NCBI RefSeq assembly: GCF_000003815.2
Contig: NC_049988.1
Coordinates: forward strand, 13,800,626-13,864,625
Source: Branchiostoma floridae
Lineage: Eukaryota; Chordata; Leptocardii; Amphioxiformes; Branchiostomatidae
Length of the DNA stretch: 64,000 nucleotides
Direction of reading: 5' to 3'
The notes under the pieces were generated by a model, which was not told the origin of the DNA, searched no databases, and saw only the letters and a program-made list of their open reading frames with translations. The translations under genes and the position numbers were made by a program. Position 1 is the stretch's first letter, and each line of letters starts with the position of its first letter. Of this stretch, positions 1-10,614 are shown piece by piece.

Positions 1-297
1 TGTATCATACTGCAGTCTTACTTGACTATACCAGAATATCGGGATAAAACTATTAGATTTTATTTAGTGTTAACAGAAAGATTGAGAAAGCACAGAGTGG
101 TCTCCAGTATTCACATCCCTCTGAAGTTTTCTTCATGTCAGGTTGCCTTTTAGTTTTATAGAGATGAACACAAATGTCCAATCAGCTTAGCTAACACAAT
201 TGTCTCATCATATACCAAGTGTTATTCGACTTTGCACTTGCAGTACTTATATTAGCCACTGGATGGCGCTGTGATACCATCTGTTTTTTGCCCACAG

Positions 298-403
298 GAT
301 AGTGGAGAATGGTGTAGAGACTGTGGAGGAGGAGGTGGATGGACAGATCAGGTCCAGAAAGGTGGACGGGGAGGAGCAGCTGGAGAGGCTGACGTACAAC
401 TAG
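298..403 (+). CDS. Terminal exon of a DNAJB6/DNAJB2-like Hsp40 co-chaperone (partial gene)
   Basis: The sequence shows a pyrimidine-rich tract ending in CCCACAG, then an open frame of one base plus 34 codons ending in TAG at 401-403. The peptide begins IVENGVETVEEEVDGQ and ends LERLTYN. This matches the C-terminal segment of DNAJB6/DNAJB2-type J-proteins, where an R-I-x-E-N-G-x-E-x-V-E-x-E-x-D-G-Q block follows the S/T-rich client-binding region. Such proteins are cytosolic or nuclear Hsp70 co-chaperones that suppress aggregation. The J domain and all earlier exons lie left of the window, so orthology to DNAJB6 versus DNAJB2/3/7 cannot be decided. The protein stops about 20 residues after the motif, without the long vertebrate tail. 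The main doubt is the short match length. Confidence 0.68.
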
Positions 404-545
404 TGCCCACATTCCTGTTCTGGTCAGTCAAGGACTCAATTGTATTGTTACCAGGGCTAGCCCTTGATAATAGCCTTCGGCCAGTTGGGTAGCCCTGGCT
501 GTATTTTTCTCTATGCAGCGGAATAAATCAAATCAAATCAAATCA
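404..545 (+). promoter_or_regulatory. 3' UTR with AATAAA at 522-527 running into an (AAATC)n tail
   Basis: AATAAA occurs 119 bases after the stop codon and is a plausible polyadenylation signal for the DNAJB-like gene. It is immediately followed by four or more AAATC units (about 527-545). A short tandem tail of this kind is typical of the 3' end of LINE-mobilised SINEs. The preceding stretch (about 445-525) could therefore be a SINE 3' end that supplies the signal. Another AATAAA-like site lies near 1048. Confidence 0.35.
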
Positions 546-2465
546 TATTCTTTTAAAAATCAGTGGACCGGATCTTGGACCGATTAGACAATGAACAGAT
601 ACCTGCTGGCAATCACTCATTTTTGAGCTAACTGTCACAAGAAAATAGTGAGAGCAAATGAGAATTTATGGTCATGGTCATGTCTACCAAGTTTCTACAG
701 TCAAACTTTTCTGTACCCATACCCGCCCCTCCTAGAAATGTAGGAAACAATGGTGCTAACATGTTGACGACCTGTTCTTTCAGAAGTGTATGACCACCAG
801 CGGCTGTGCCATGTTGTCTCATCCCGCCGCACGCTGTGTGAATGACCGTGTGTGAATGTCAACAACAACAGAAACTACAGCAATACCTGCTAACACAGAA
901 CATAGAAAGTACTTACCATACAGTGTAGGAACCAAGTAGTTAGCTAGTATACCAAGCGAGCATTCATTGTAGTACATTTGTATTAGACTATGTTGCCTTG
1001 GACCAATCCTTACTAATAGGGATGACTCTGTCACTTCAGTAGCCTTAAATAAAAGATTTTGCTTCTTTAAACTGCTATTTTCACATGGTGGTTGTGTGTA
1101 CATGTATTGTACTTTCACCAAATGAAGTAAACTTCAAGAAAACTATTTCTAAGAAAGGAGTATCTTCTGGAAGAAAGCCATTGCTGTACTGTACTGTCTC
1201 CGTATCAGATGTACATATTTAGGTGACTGTGTGTTTGATAGTAGACCAGCATAGACAGTGCACAAAATAATGCTGAAAACTTAAAAAAACAAGTATAACC
1301 ATTGGTGTGGAAGGAAGGTCACAGAAGAAAGGCCTGTCCCCACCTCGCAAGCAATGGAACAATCCAGAAATCAAGAAAGTTGTTTTGGAACAGTCCATTG
1401 TTATAAAGTGGAATCTAACTTGTATCTGCTATCACTGACTTGGGTATCTTATGGGTGCTTTATAGTATTTGATACAGGACTATAATCTATTGGTTTCCCT
1501 ATTTATGCACATTTTGTTAAGGTTGTAAGAAAATATGTATAAGCAAGTATATATTGTAACTATCTGCGCTATGCTGAATAATACAAGCTTAGTGCAGATT
1601 GAGTTGGTTCAAGCTTTTTGATTTTATTCTGTCTATTCAGGGATTGGTTTGAAATTCGAAATTTCAAACGTAGACTGCTCAAATGCAGCCCGCACAGGTT
1701 ATATAATTACATGATGCATACATAGGTAAGTACATGTAACACTGACTCCGATGAGTTTTGACAAAAATTTGTAAGTTTTGAGCTTCTTAATGCTTAATGA
1801 TAGAAGTATATGCATCTCTTCATAATCAGTGTTATTTCTGCTACACAAATTTATAATTAGGAAATCTCAAAATTGAAAATATAATTCCTCTGGATTCAGT
1901 ACATTCAACAGCACTGGACAGCTTTTTGTATTTGTCAAGTAAAGTTGAGTTTGTTTCAAAATGCTGTCATTGGGTTACTGGTTTTACTTTGTTGATACAT
2001 GTATGGTAATGTCAGACAAACATTGTACCTTTCAGAAATGTATAGCACATGATTTCTGCAACTTCAAGAATGATTTCGGACAGTAAGTCATAACATTGAT
2101 AGATATCCTGGTGTTTGGACAGAATATCTCTTTGCATCTTTGTTTTTACACTGTTAAAGACATTATATTGGTGTAAGGGAAAGCAATAGGATTATTATAA
2201 TTTTTTGTTCCAAACAGCAATTGTATTGTCCTATGATGGTAGGGTACAGGAAAGATAGACTTGTATGATTTTGATAAAGGGTACTAGGGAAAACGGGGGA
2301 ACAAAGAAATAAAAGAATGGCAGCAATGACACTCTTGGTCCTTTTACATTTTATTTTCTAATCGTAGAATGATCCACTTGATATACAATATACAACAACA
2401 ACAAAAAACTGCTGAAGACAAGTCTTAAGTCACTGTACCTGTAATCATCAATGTCTTGGGTATAC
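546..2465. other. Intergenic stretch, no gene recognised
   Basis: AT-rich sequence with only short open frames lacking recognisable domains on either strand. It may include distal 3' UTR of the DNAJB-like gene. TTTATT at 2350-2355 is an AATAAA on the minus strand and could end a long 3' UTR of the dioxygenase gene, but it lies 1.27 kb past that stop codon and beyond inserted repeats. Confidence 0.5.
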
Positions 2466-2474
2466 ATGTAAACT

Positions 2475-2850
2475 AGGGATGGGTACTGGTACGGTGTACT
2501 GATACAAAACCGTTTTTTTTTTCTTGTTTGACCAGTTCAGAAAAAACGGACCTGAAAAAATCAGGTTCGGACTTGGACCAGATACTATGTAGTCTCTACC
2601 AGACTCCAGATTTTTTTTTTTGTTTTCTTTTTNNNNNNNNNNNNNNNNNNNNNNNNNNNNNNNNNNNNNNNNNNNNNNNNNNNNNNNNNNNNNNNNNNNN
2701 NNNNNNNNNNNNNNNNNNNNNNNNNNNNNNNNCCTAAGGCCGGCTTACTCCTCTATTTGTTCCATTTCTACGATTTTTCCAGCGATCCGGAGTCTGGTAG
2801 AGACTAGATCCTATGGACCTGAACCGAACCTGTACCGGTACTCACGCCTA
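2475..2850. mobile_element. Non-autonomous hAT-like element with TIRs and target-site duplication
   Basis: The left end reads AGGGATGGGTACTGGTAC and the right end is its imperfect inverse (14 of 18 positions). The flanks carry the direct repeat ATGTAAACT at 2466-2474 and 2851-2859, which fits an 8-bp hAT target-site duplication plus one chance base. Inside, AGTCTCTACCAGACTCC near 2590 and its inverse near 2790 form a second inverted-repeat pair, suggesting a foldback or nested insertion. A 100-base N gap (2633-2732) hides the centre. No transposase frame is visible. Confidence 0.72.
2633..2732. other. Assembly gap (100 N)
   Basis: A run of exactly 100 N, the usual placeholder for a gap of unknown size, lying inside an inverted-repeat element. 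Confidence 0.95.
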
Positions 2851-2951
2851 ATGTAAACTAAAAGTCAACATACAACTCTCCATCCAAGACACACAGTATT
2901 GTTTGTTACAAGTTTGTTCTTGTCCTGTTTGAAAGATTGCACCATTGCCAT

Positions 2952-3115
2952 TACAATATCATGACTGTTTTTCACAGTTTTGGTCCATAGTATAGCCTGG
3001 AGTTCAACATAACAGATAGATATTCAAATTTAATACAATATCATGACTGTTTTTCACAGTTTTGGTCCATAGTATAGCCTGGAGTTCAACATAACAGATA
3101 GATATTCAAATTTAA
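2952..3115. repeat. Perfect 82-bp tandem duplication
   Basis: The unit beginning TACAATATCATGACTG occurs at 2952-3033 and again, without any difference that I can see, at 3034-3115. It is either a very recent tandem duplication or an assembly artefact. Confidence 0.9.
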
Positions 3116-3395
3116 ACAAAAAACATGAAACAACCATGAACCAGTCATTTTAATCAACCTTTTAATCTTCACAGAATGACAGTTCTATAACTTAGGCTAC
3201 CACTCTCAGTCAGTCTATACAGACTCTGACTCTACACTTAGGCTACAGTGTCAATAAACAGAAATAATCTGATTTTGACATTAAAGTTAACTGGTCTCCA
3301 GATTAAATAATATTGATTTTCCAGATTAGATTAGTCTCTTTACACGGAATGACAGTTCTACCACTGTAGGCTCTCAAGTGGCAACAAATTGAGAA

Positions 3396-3608
3396 TACTG
3401 TAAATGCAGAAACTTTCGCGGTGGTTTAATGTTCGTGATTTTCGTGGTGGGCGTTTCACCGCAAATTCAAAACCACCGCAAACATTTTCCCATGGCAGTT
3501 AGAATCTACAGTGCATGGTGCTACCGCGAATTTAAAACCACCGCGAAAAGTCCTTTTTCCCGCTACCGCAAAATTAGATCCCTGCGAACTTGAATGCATT
3601 TTGAGTAC
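3396..3608 (+). mobile_element. Palindromic MITE, copy A (CGCGGTGGTTTTA family)
   Basis: The element opens TACTGTAAATGCAGAAAC and closes with the imperfect inverse GAATGCATTTTGAGTA. Between them are several alternating copies and inverses of a TTCGCGGTGGTTTTA-like word. It has no coding capacity. A second copy lies inverted at 44255-44465, so this is a dispersed family. The flanking TA could be a mariner-like target site, but this is not certain. Confidence 0.75.
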
Positions 3609-3624
3609 TTGATTCCATCTGCAA

Positions 3625-3808
3625 TCAAGAAAGGTTTATCTTCTGTGCTTCGTACTCCACAATGTGGTCGTAATTCCACTCATCGTACCAGCGACAGCTT
3701 CCATGCTCATACTCGTCACAGCTGACCCGTGGTTGGCCGCTCTCCCGCGCTGGTAACGTGGGTTCTGCCGATCTCTTACCGAGGGAGTAGAAACTCTTGT
3801 AGTAATAC
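3625..3808 (-). CDS. Dioxygenase exon 6: C-terminal tail and stop
   Basis: Encodes YYYKSFYSLGKRSAEPTL through DEYEHGSCRWYDEWNYDH and the stop at 3625-3627. Acceptor TGTTTTAG. This tail follows the catalytic fold and has two cysteines in a Tyr/Trp/Asp-rich context; no known domain is recognised in it. Confidence 0.82.
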
Positions 3809-6800
3809 CTAAAACAGATTATTACATTGCCTATTAGAAAGTACATTGTATCATTTTGCTATTTTAAACTACAAGTAGAATGAAGGGCCACAAGCCATTT
3901 TCATAATAATGGTGATTGACCAAGAGGCTATCTACGTGGAATGAGCAAAATAATAGCAACCCAACTGACAACTATCGGACTTGAGACATTTTTGGACATG
4001 CTAGAGGGGGGAAGACCTTGGTGGCTTCCAGAGTCACTACCCTAACATGAAGAAAAGAAGAAGAAGAGTGAAGTAAAACAGGAGTATCTCACCATCTTTG
4101 GATGATGAACTTGTGACCTTTCCTGACCTTGGAGGCATCATGGAGGGAGGTGGGGTCACAGTTCCCCTCGGGAGTCATGTTGTTCCACACTATCGCCATT
4201 CCCTTGGTCGGCTTCACTGCAATGCCCAGTTCTATTCACAAGAATAATGATTAATCTTCAGCCTTAAAATACAATTTACTGGATACTCTTACTGCTAAAG
4301 TTCAATTGCAAAAAGAAAATTTGTAAAAGATTGTACAACTACCTTCAATGTGACTGTTATGTTTACTCATAATACGCTTTTTGCTGATGACTTCTTTATG
4401 TACTGGGTCGTTGCCACCAGCAGCACAAGTGACCCAGTACATGTACCTTAGGACGTGGCCAGCAAAAGTCACAGTGTAATAATTATATAAGCCCCCCAAA
4501 AAGGCCAGGTTCAGAGAGCCTGCTATGGAGGCTACACACTAGCTAGCTCCCCTCACCTGTGAACTTGGTCTCTCCTCCTTCTGGCACATCCTGTAGATAG
4601 ACCAGTATGGTGGCAAACCTGTCCCTCTGGTCTCTGGACCCCACCACACAGTCAGTGTGGCTCTTATAACCTGCAAGTTTACATGTCACAATGAACCCAG
4701 CATCATACTGTACCACTGTACCAGACTCCTATAGATTCATGAGCTAGGCTGAATGAAAGCTGGAAATTTGCCTGAGAGAACTCTGGTAATATAAGACTAT
4801 GAGAAAGTATTGGAAAGTCAGTATTGTGAGTGAATTTACAGACTTTCACCCAAACACGGGGCCTGCTATGATAATCACAGGTGTCTGTTGAAACACTAAA
4901 TAATGCCAAGATAAATACAACAAAGTGCTGCAAAGTCGGACATACCTATCCCCTGAGCATAGGACGTTATCTGGAATTTCCCGCCATTTTCTGGTTTGAG
5001 TCCCGTGGCAGCGGCAACCCTCCGTTCAAACGTGGCGCTGAATTTGCTCTCCCCGGGGTAGAAGGACGTGCTGTAGCTCCAGTGCAGGTGTTGTTTAAGT
5101 TGGCTGGAGAGGCTGGCATTCAGGCACTTCGTCCCTATGATATAAAATAGAGGAAACAAGAGTTCAAAGATTATACCCATGTGAAATATTTACTTTTTTT
5201 AAAGTTTCTTTTTTCATTCATTCTTGTTAATTTCTCAAGTCAAGTCAAAGCCTATATTTAATGTTGATGGTTGCTTTTCAACAAGGTCGAGTGAAGGAAG
5301 GGGTCAGAGATAAGAATCAAAACATTATATATTACTGGTAAACATCAATACAGTATTAAATAATATGTAAATGGATAAATAAGTCATTTTCTCATTAATC
5401 ATGTCTATACATTTTCCTGCCAGCCTGCAGGACCAACAATGGACCACAGCTAAGTCATCCTGCCATTCTCCAGTTACACCATCTTTCACCTCACATCCTG
5501 TCACTGGACAATATTCAAATAACTATTGACACACACCAGGACAAACAAACACACAAGCAAAACAAAACAAAGGCTCATATTTTATGAATTCCTGGTAAAA
5601 AAAAGTCATCATTCAAAGATGTCGAGCCAGAATGTGAAAAGTTATTAAATAAGTCTAAAGTAATATGAAACTATCATTTGAATTATCTATTTGTAAACAA
5701 AATTGAATTTTGTAACATGAATCATGAGGAAACAGAAGAGAAAGGAGCTTTGCCTTTTTACCTTCAGTGAAGTCCTGACTGCTGACCTTGACCTTTAACG
5801 CTGCATCCTTAAGGTGATTTCTTAGCGTTTTGATGCTGTCGAAGCAGATGATTGGATCATGCTTGGACGTCTCCTGCACATGACGGCTGTGTGCCCCCAT
5901 CAGTCCCTCGCACTCTCGCGCAGTCAGGAAGTTGTCAAACAGGTAAACTCTGGAGGGGCAACAAATCATCTTTATAATAGAAAACTGATGATGTTTGATT
6001 TTACAGCATGAATGGGGGATCTGAAGGTTTAGTCAGAAATGAGTCGTATTAAAGACCTTCTGCTTTTTTTCGGTCTCTAAAATTAATGAAAATTTTTCCA
6101 ATAAAATTTGTCAAAAATCTCACCACTGTTTCTGAATTAGCATTTTTTAGCTTGCAAAACTTGAACTGTAAGCTTTTGTCAACAAGGCAATAATTAATAG
6201 CACATCCTCTAATGTTAAGCAGCAAGTAGATGGTGCAGAGACATAGGCAAGTAGACAGGCCCAAAATAATTATTTTACTCCCGTCAAGCAAAGCAATGGG
6301 AAATTAAAGGAATATAAAATGAAACATTCAATGTTGCATTTTGAACCCTCTCCCTTTCCTACATACATGGAAGCTTCCTCACATGTATATCAGATGAAGA
6401 TATGGTCATTTCTGCCCAGCTATCATATGTTGCCATCTGTATGTTTGTAAACATGTCTCAGGAAAGGTAAGTAAGCTGCACTTCCTGCTTGGACAGAAGG
6501 GGGCGTGGCTAACATGGCTCACTTCCGGGTTGGAAATGAATGAACCACATAATGATATCTATGTACATGTACAAGAATATTTCAATTCAATTACAAAATA
6601 TTAATCTAAATGTCAACAAATATTGAGTGAGAGTTCTATTCAGTCCAATAACCTTATTTGGTAGACGTCAATTGAATCAGATGAAAATATATGCTCAACT
6701 ACTATGATAAACCAAAAACTTAATTCTTTATTTTCGTACATTTGCACTTCTTACCGACCTCACGTTCGTGTCAACGTCTTTTGTCGGTTTGACCTCCCTG

Positions 6801-7609
6801 TATCTCAGCTGTCTGCCGTCCACACTGACGTTTCGAACCTTCATGCGATCCAGTATGCTGGGCTGAAACTCTTTGATCTCTTCCGGGAGGCTGTCTTCAG
6901 AAACAGTCTGCGGTTTCTTCTGTTTTGTGGGCTTCTTTGGCGTTTCTTTAGGCTTGGCCTTGCCTGCTGGCGCTTTTTCTTCTACCTTTTCTTCCTTCGT
7001 CGATTTGTCAGATTTCTCCAGCTCTTCTATCTCCTCCTCCAACATGTCGGCTTTCGGAGCGGCTGTCTTGTCGGCGCATTTCTTGTCGGCCTCCTTGGGT
7101 TTTACATCGGCTCTCTCTTTAGGCTCCATCGCGGAAGGATCGGGACTTTCCTTGCTGGTAAAACACAGGAACAGAACGCCTAAGCCGAGCATCAAGATGA
7201 CGCAAACGAGAAGAACCATGCAGAAACTTTCGTTGGTGGTATACAACTCTTCCGTCGGCGTTTCTTGAACGCCATCTGTCTTCTCGCGCATCTGACTTCG
7301 TGGTTTTCTTTCGGCCATTTTCAGCGTCTCCTGTTTGTTGTTATCCTTCTCAGCTCGCACCTTCTCGGCCGTTTCTGGTTTCCTCTTTGTCGCCTTCCCC
7401 ATTTTCTGAGTCATCTGAAGGAGCTGTGTGTGAAGCCAAGAGGGAGCAAAAGTGGCTATCTGTCGGAAATATCGAAAGATAGCTTCAAAGTCACCGTCTG
7501 TGAATCCAACAGGTGGTACAGAGAATAGGGCCGAAGGTCGCACACACTTGTTTACATGGCCTTTCCTGATGATATCAAAGCAACGCCCCCGTAAGGACGA
7601 ACTCGGCAT
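3625..7609 (-). CDS. Membrane-anchored prolyl 4-hydroxylase-type 2OG-Fe(II) dioxygenase, complete gene of six exons
   Basis: Exons (minus strand): 7609-6759, 5949-5762, 5134-4946, 4670-4557, 4231-4093, 3808-3625, all with GT/AG boundaries and compatible phases, giving a 554-residue protein. Order: basic N-terminus; one membrane segment at about 128-150 (MVLLVCVILMLGLGVLFLCF); a Lys/Glu-rich linker at about 150-260; then a P4Hc-type double-stranded beta-helix domain. Seen in it: iron ligands HTD at about 414-416 and His at about 478 in SLHDA, and the 2-oxoglutarate lysine at about 488 in RKGHKF. Family knowledge: these enzymes hydroxylate protein residues, often proline, using Fe(II), 2-oxoglutarate and O2. 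A type II, ER-lumenal topology is inferred; the substrate is unknown. The first exon may start instead at ATG 7402, which has the better context AAAATGG and gives 485 residues. The exon 1 donor is the weakest boundary: AG|GTCGGT keeps phase, while the stronger GTAAGA four bases on does not. Confidence 0.85.
4093..4231 (-). CDS. Dioxygenase exon 5: distal iron ligand and 2-oxoglutarate lysine
   Basis: Encodes ELGIAVKPTKGMAIVW, then NNMTPEGNCDPTSLHDASKV and RKGHKFIIQRW. The His of SLHDA is the distal iron ligand and the Lys of GHKF aligns with the 2-oxoglutarate-binding residue. Acceptor GAATAG, donor GGTGAGA; ends in phase 2, splitting the Trp codon. Confidence 0.88.
4557..4670 (-). CDS. Dioxygenase exon 4: HXD iron-binding motif
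   Basis: Encodes YKSHTDCVVGSRDQRDRF followed by ATILVYLQDVPEGGETKFT. HTD supplies the proximal iron ligands, and the LVYLxDVxEGGET block is characteristic of P4Hc-type domains. Acceptor TTGCAG, donor GGTGAG; phase 1 on both sides. Confidence 0.88.
4946..5134 (-). CDS. Dioxygenase exon 3
   Basis: Encodes TKCLNASLSSQLKQHL through ITSYAQGIG. Acceptor ATCATAG, donor GGTATGT; phase 1 on both sides. The segment corresponds to the helix and first strands that precede the iron-binding His-X-Asp in P4H domains (ERRVAAATGL...FQITSYAQG). Confidence 0.82.
5762..5949 (-). CDS. Dioxygenase exon 2: start of the catalytic region
   Basis: Begins RVYLFDNFLTARECEGLM, matching the opening of P4H-type domains (V-x-x-x-D-N-F-L-T-x-x-E-C). 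Acceptor CCTCCAG, donor GGTAAAAA, phase 1 at the end. The remainder, ending SSQDFTEG, is predicted helical and carries no ligand residue. Confidence 0.82.
5950..6758 (-). other. Dioxygenase intron 1 (809 bp)
   Basis: AT-rich intron with no recognisable exon or transposon. Intron 2 (5135-5761, 627 bp) and intron 4 (4232-4556, 325 bp) are likewise unremarkable. Confidence 0.6.
6759..7609 (-). CDS. Dioxygenase exon 1: N-terminus, membrane segment, charged linker
   Basis: Encodes residues 1-283 plus two bases. Two candidate starts are in frame, ATG 7609 and ATG 7402. The 72 residues between them have no recognised motif. Cys/Leu/Val-rich residues at about 128-150 form the only hydrophobic segment long enough to span a membrane. 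The following K/E/A/P-rich stretch (ADVKPKEADKK, IEELEKSDKS) looks like a disordered or coiled stalk. The donor GTCGGT at 6758 fits the reading frame; GTAAGA at 6754 is stronger by sequence but out of phase with exon 2. Confidence 0.75.
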
Positions 7610-8233
7610 TGCAGCCAATTGAAAACGTTATACAATACAATCAGTATATCTACAAAGGGATTGTGTGTCGACCTCTTTCTTCATTTCTTTCTTTACTTCA
7701 TGCCTTCTTTTCCTTTCTCCCTTTGCCTATCATTCCTTAGTCCATTGTGTCCATTCTTTCATAAAAGTTTCCTCGAACTACAAAAACCTTACTGAGTTCC
7801 TTTGACGTTCTTACTTTCTTATAAAGTTCTTTGTTTCTTCACCCCTTCTTCTTTCTTAATAGTCTTCTTTTACTAGTATATCTGTCAGATCCCACAGGCT
7901 TATAATCTTGAAGACTACGTGTGCGCACGTAGCCTTCAGCAGACTGTCCCACACACCTTTATCTCCGGATCTGAACTGACAGAGTGTCGCCTTTATTTGT
8001 GACACCCACGCCGGACCCCCAAGCAGCAAATTCCCTTCCCAATATGCGGGCATAATTCTGCATCTTTTATGTACAATTAAAGTTTCAACTTGTGCCGTTT
8101 AGTCCACGCGGTTCTTGGTATTCCTGGCTAGACGTTGTGCCATCGGGAAGGCAATTTACGTTACTCTGCAAGCAGAGGTTAGGCTCCGGCTTTTTTAACG
8201 TTTCAGTTTAGTCGTTTTTATCGGGCTTTCTAC

Positions 8234-8300
8234 TTTGTATTCTATCTTGCTGTGTCAAAACCTACCTGTTAGGTTTTGACACAGCAAGATAAAATATAAA
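8234..8300. repeat. Perfect 20-bp inverted repeat with 7-base loop, extended by imperfect pairing
   Basis: ATCTTGCTGTGTCAAAACCT at 8244-8263 is exactly inverted at 8271-8290, and pairing continues outward with few mismatches to about 8234/8300. The flanking word CTCTGCAAGCAGAGG near 8164 is also palindromic. Probably the core of a foldback or MITE element. Confidence 0.85.
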
Positions 8301-8385
8301 ATAGGTGAAGTATGGGCTCCACCTTCCGATACCTCTAGACACGGTGGATTGACTATAGACTGTATTTATACAATATCTCACAGCC

Positions 8386-8450
8386 ATGGCTGGGGTTAAT
8401 GGCTCCCTCCCCGATGTAGGACCGACCGCTAGGAGCGCGATTTTAGGCCT
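8386..8450 (+). repeat. Dispersed repeat, copy 1 (GCTAGGAGCGCGATTTTAG family)
   Basis: GGCTGGGGTTAATGGC, a CCCTCC tract and then CCGCTAGGAGCGCGATTTTA recur in the same order at 63689-63760. This defines a two-copy family in the window. Confidence 0.75.
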
Positions 8451-9163
8451 TTCATGCTAGCTGTCCCTACGGCCTCAAATAGAGTGTGGAATTACGTTTA
8501 CCTTTCCGCAGGTTTGAAGCGGAATTGTTTATATCCGCGGGGTTTTGCACAGTTATTTTTACAAAGAAAACGTGCGCAAGGTATCCATTCGATTGCCGAT
8601 GATTTGGTATGCCCACCACAGAACGTAGTCAGATCTATGATATTGCAGGCCTTTATATGGTCATCCTTGGGCAGATGTGAGGTATGCATGTCTCTTAATA
8701 TTGATGTTTAAAATGTCATATGCAAGAGGCCATGTGCACCAGGCAAGTATCGAGCGCGAGGGAAGAGTTGTGTGACGATTGAACTATAACTTTTGTACTA
8801 TTATTTTGAAGTAATATTTTGCAAAATGTCTTGATCCGTTATATTCAACGTCGTGGAAAACTGTGCTGAGGTTTTATCTATACAATGTTATAAAGTCATG
8901 TCTCTTCAACTTCGTGCTGTATGCATTTTATTTTGCATTATACAAAATCGGTTTATATTACTCAAGTTTTTAATGCCTTATTCATGTCAGTTAGAATAAA
9001 ATTAACCATCTTTTCAACCAACGCATGCACAGGATTTTTATCACCCCATGTAGCCACGGCGTTTTCGATGGAACTTCCAGCTCTGACGGAAGAAGAAGGG
9101 GAGTACTGAATACCCCCCAGTAATTCTCACCACCTACGCCAGAACCTGACGTCTCCGTTTCCT

Positions 9164-9225
9164 TGGTTCCCATTGGTCCTTGTGATTCCCGGGCTGATTG
9201 ATGATGTCACGACGGAGGCTATTGG
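9164..9225. promoter_or_regulatory. Possible promoter/enhancer motif cluster
   Basis: Two ATTGG (inverted CCAAT) boxes flank GATGATGTCACGACG, a CRE-like site. The arrangement resembles a TATA-less promoter and could serve the dioxygenase gene's upstream region or a distal element. It rests on motifs only. Confidence 0.25.
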
Positions 9226-10174
9226 TCCTTTATGAGCGGAAATGTTTCTCTTTGATGGGCGATGGGATAAAGATGTACCATCAAGATGTATTTAAGATAA
9301 CTTCTGACGTCTGTAGTCCGAATGATGCCTGTCCTTGACGAGTAATGTGGGAGGGGGACCATCCAGAAAAGCCCGTAGCCTAAAAAGAAAATACCACATC
9401 TGGAGGATTGTAGCGATTTTTATCATTTATCCACATATTCGATGATGCCTTTCTGAATGTTGACTTTCACGGCAAGTAGTCATTCTCTCCTTTCCTGTTG
9501 TGACAGCTAACGTGAAAAACTTCAGAAAATGGCGACCAATATCGTCTGAGCAGTGACCTCCTTGGTCAGGAGTGAATTTATTAGGTATGAAGAGAAACAT
9601 AGGAAATACTGACAATACTTGTGTTCTACATTTATAGATAGATAACACAGGTAGATAGCACTTTCAGATAAATGAAAGTGTTCTTTAATAAGATCCTTTG
9701 TTTCTTCCTTTATCCATCCTAGACCAACAAGAGATATGACGAAGATGTTAGCTTTACTTGAAGGAAATATCGATCGTATGACACGATCCCTAAAGCCATT
9801 TCCTGTCTTCTTTACTGGGCTTTGTTGGCCCCTGGACATTGCCTTGTTGGGAAACGATGAAAACAAGATATTACAGCGATGAAGTCGTTCAAAAATATGA
9901 AAAGAATATGTTGTTAAGAGCAACAAACGTTACTGCCTACTTACAGACGCTCATCCCCGTAGATCTCAGATATAAACTGTTTTCCGTCAATTCTAATACA
10001 ACGGACGCGCCACAATTTTTCCTTACGCAAATGTCGCCAAGTAATAAGACCCTAAGGCGACTCCAACCAACATGTTGTAGTGTTAATGACAAGAGATTTA
10101 CTTCCAATCAAGTGTAACTGATTAGTTTCTAAGAATATCTTCCTCCCCGTCCCTGTCACGTAGGGCACGGTTTT

Positions 10175-10267
10175 TCGTCTCGCCTTGAGTGGTCACGTTT
10201 TCCCGCTAGGCCTTGTCCCTGGTGCTGAAAGGGCATCACGAAGAGCCACTTTGCCTTTCGACATTGC
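10175..10267 (+). repeat. ~92-bp dispersed repeat, copy 1
   Basis: CGTCTCGCCTTGAGTGGTCA through TTTGCCTTTCGACATTGC recurs in the same orientation at 12273-12364 with about ten differences. The copies are 2.1 kb apart. No terminal repeats or coding sense are seen. Confidence 0.85.
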
Positions 10268-10568
10268 TACAGTCTTCCAGAGACTTCCAAACGCAGGATT
10301 AAGGAATTTAGATTTCCTCTCAGTAGAGTTATTCCTCTAAGGGCTACCTTAGGGTGGAGCTCATTTACACCAAGTACGGTAGAAACAAACTCATTCGATA
10401 GCTTGTAACAATGTGCTTGTTGCAAGATGTGCCAAGGTGAGGTGAGACAGGTCGTTCACTGTGATACGACCAGCTGCTGTATGCCGCGCATCGTTCCTGT
10501 GAAGCCGGTGTATTACGCCAAAGGGTGGTCATATCGGCTACTAAAAAGAGATCCGAAATACACTCCCT

Positions 10569-10614
10569 CACACACATACGCACACACACACGCGCACACA
10601 CACACACGCGTGTA
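10569..10614. repeat. CA/CG-rich microsatellite
   Basis: Alternating purine-pyrimidine tract of CA and CG dinucleotides (ACACACACGCGCACACACAC and similar). Such tracts can adopt Z-DNA. Confidence 0.85.

Noticed and set aside
6704-7268. Plus-strand frames of 131-159 codons
   Set aside because: Antisense shadows of the dioxygenase exon 1; the Phe/Leu-rich text is the complement of its Lys/Glu-rich linker.
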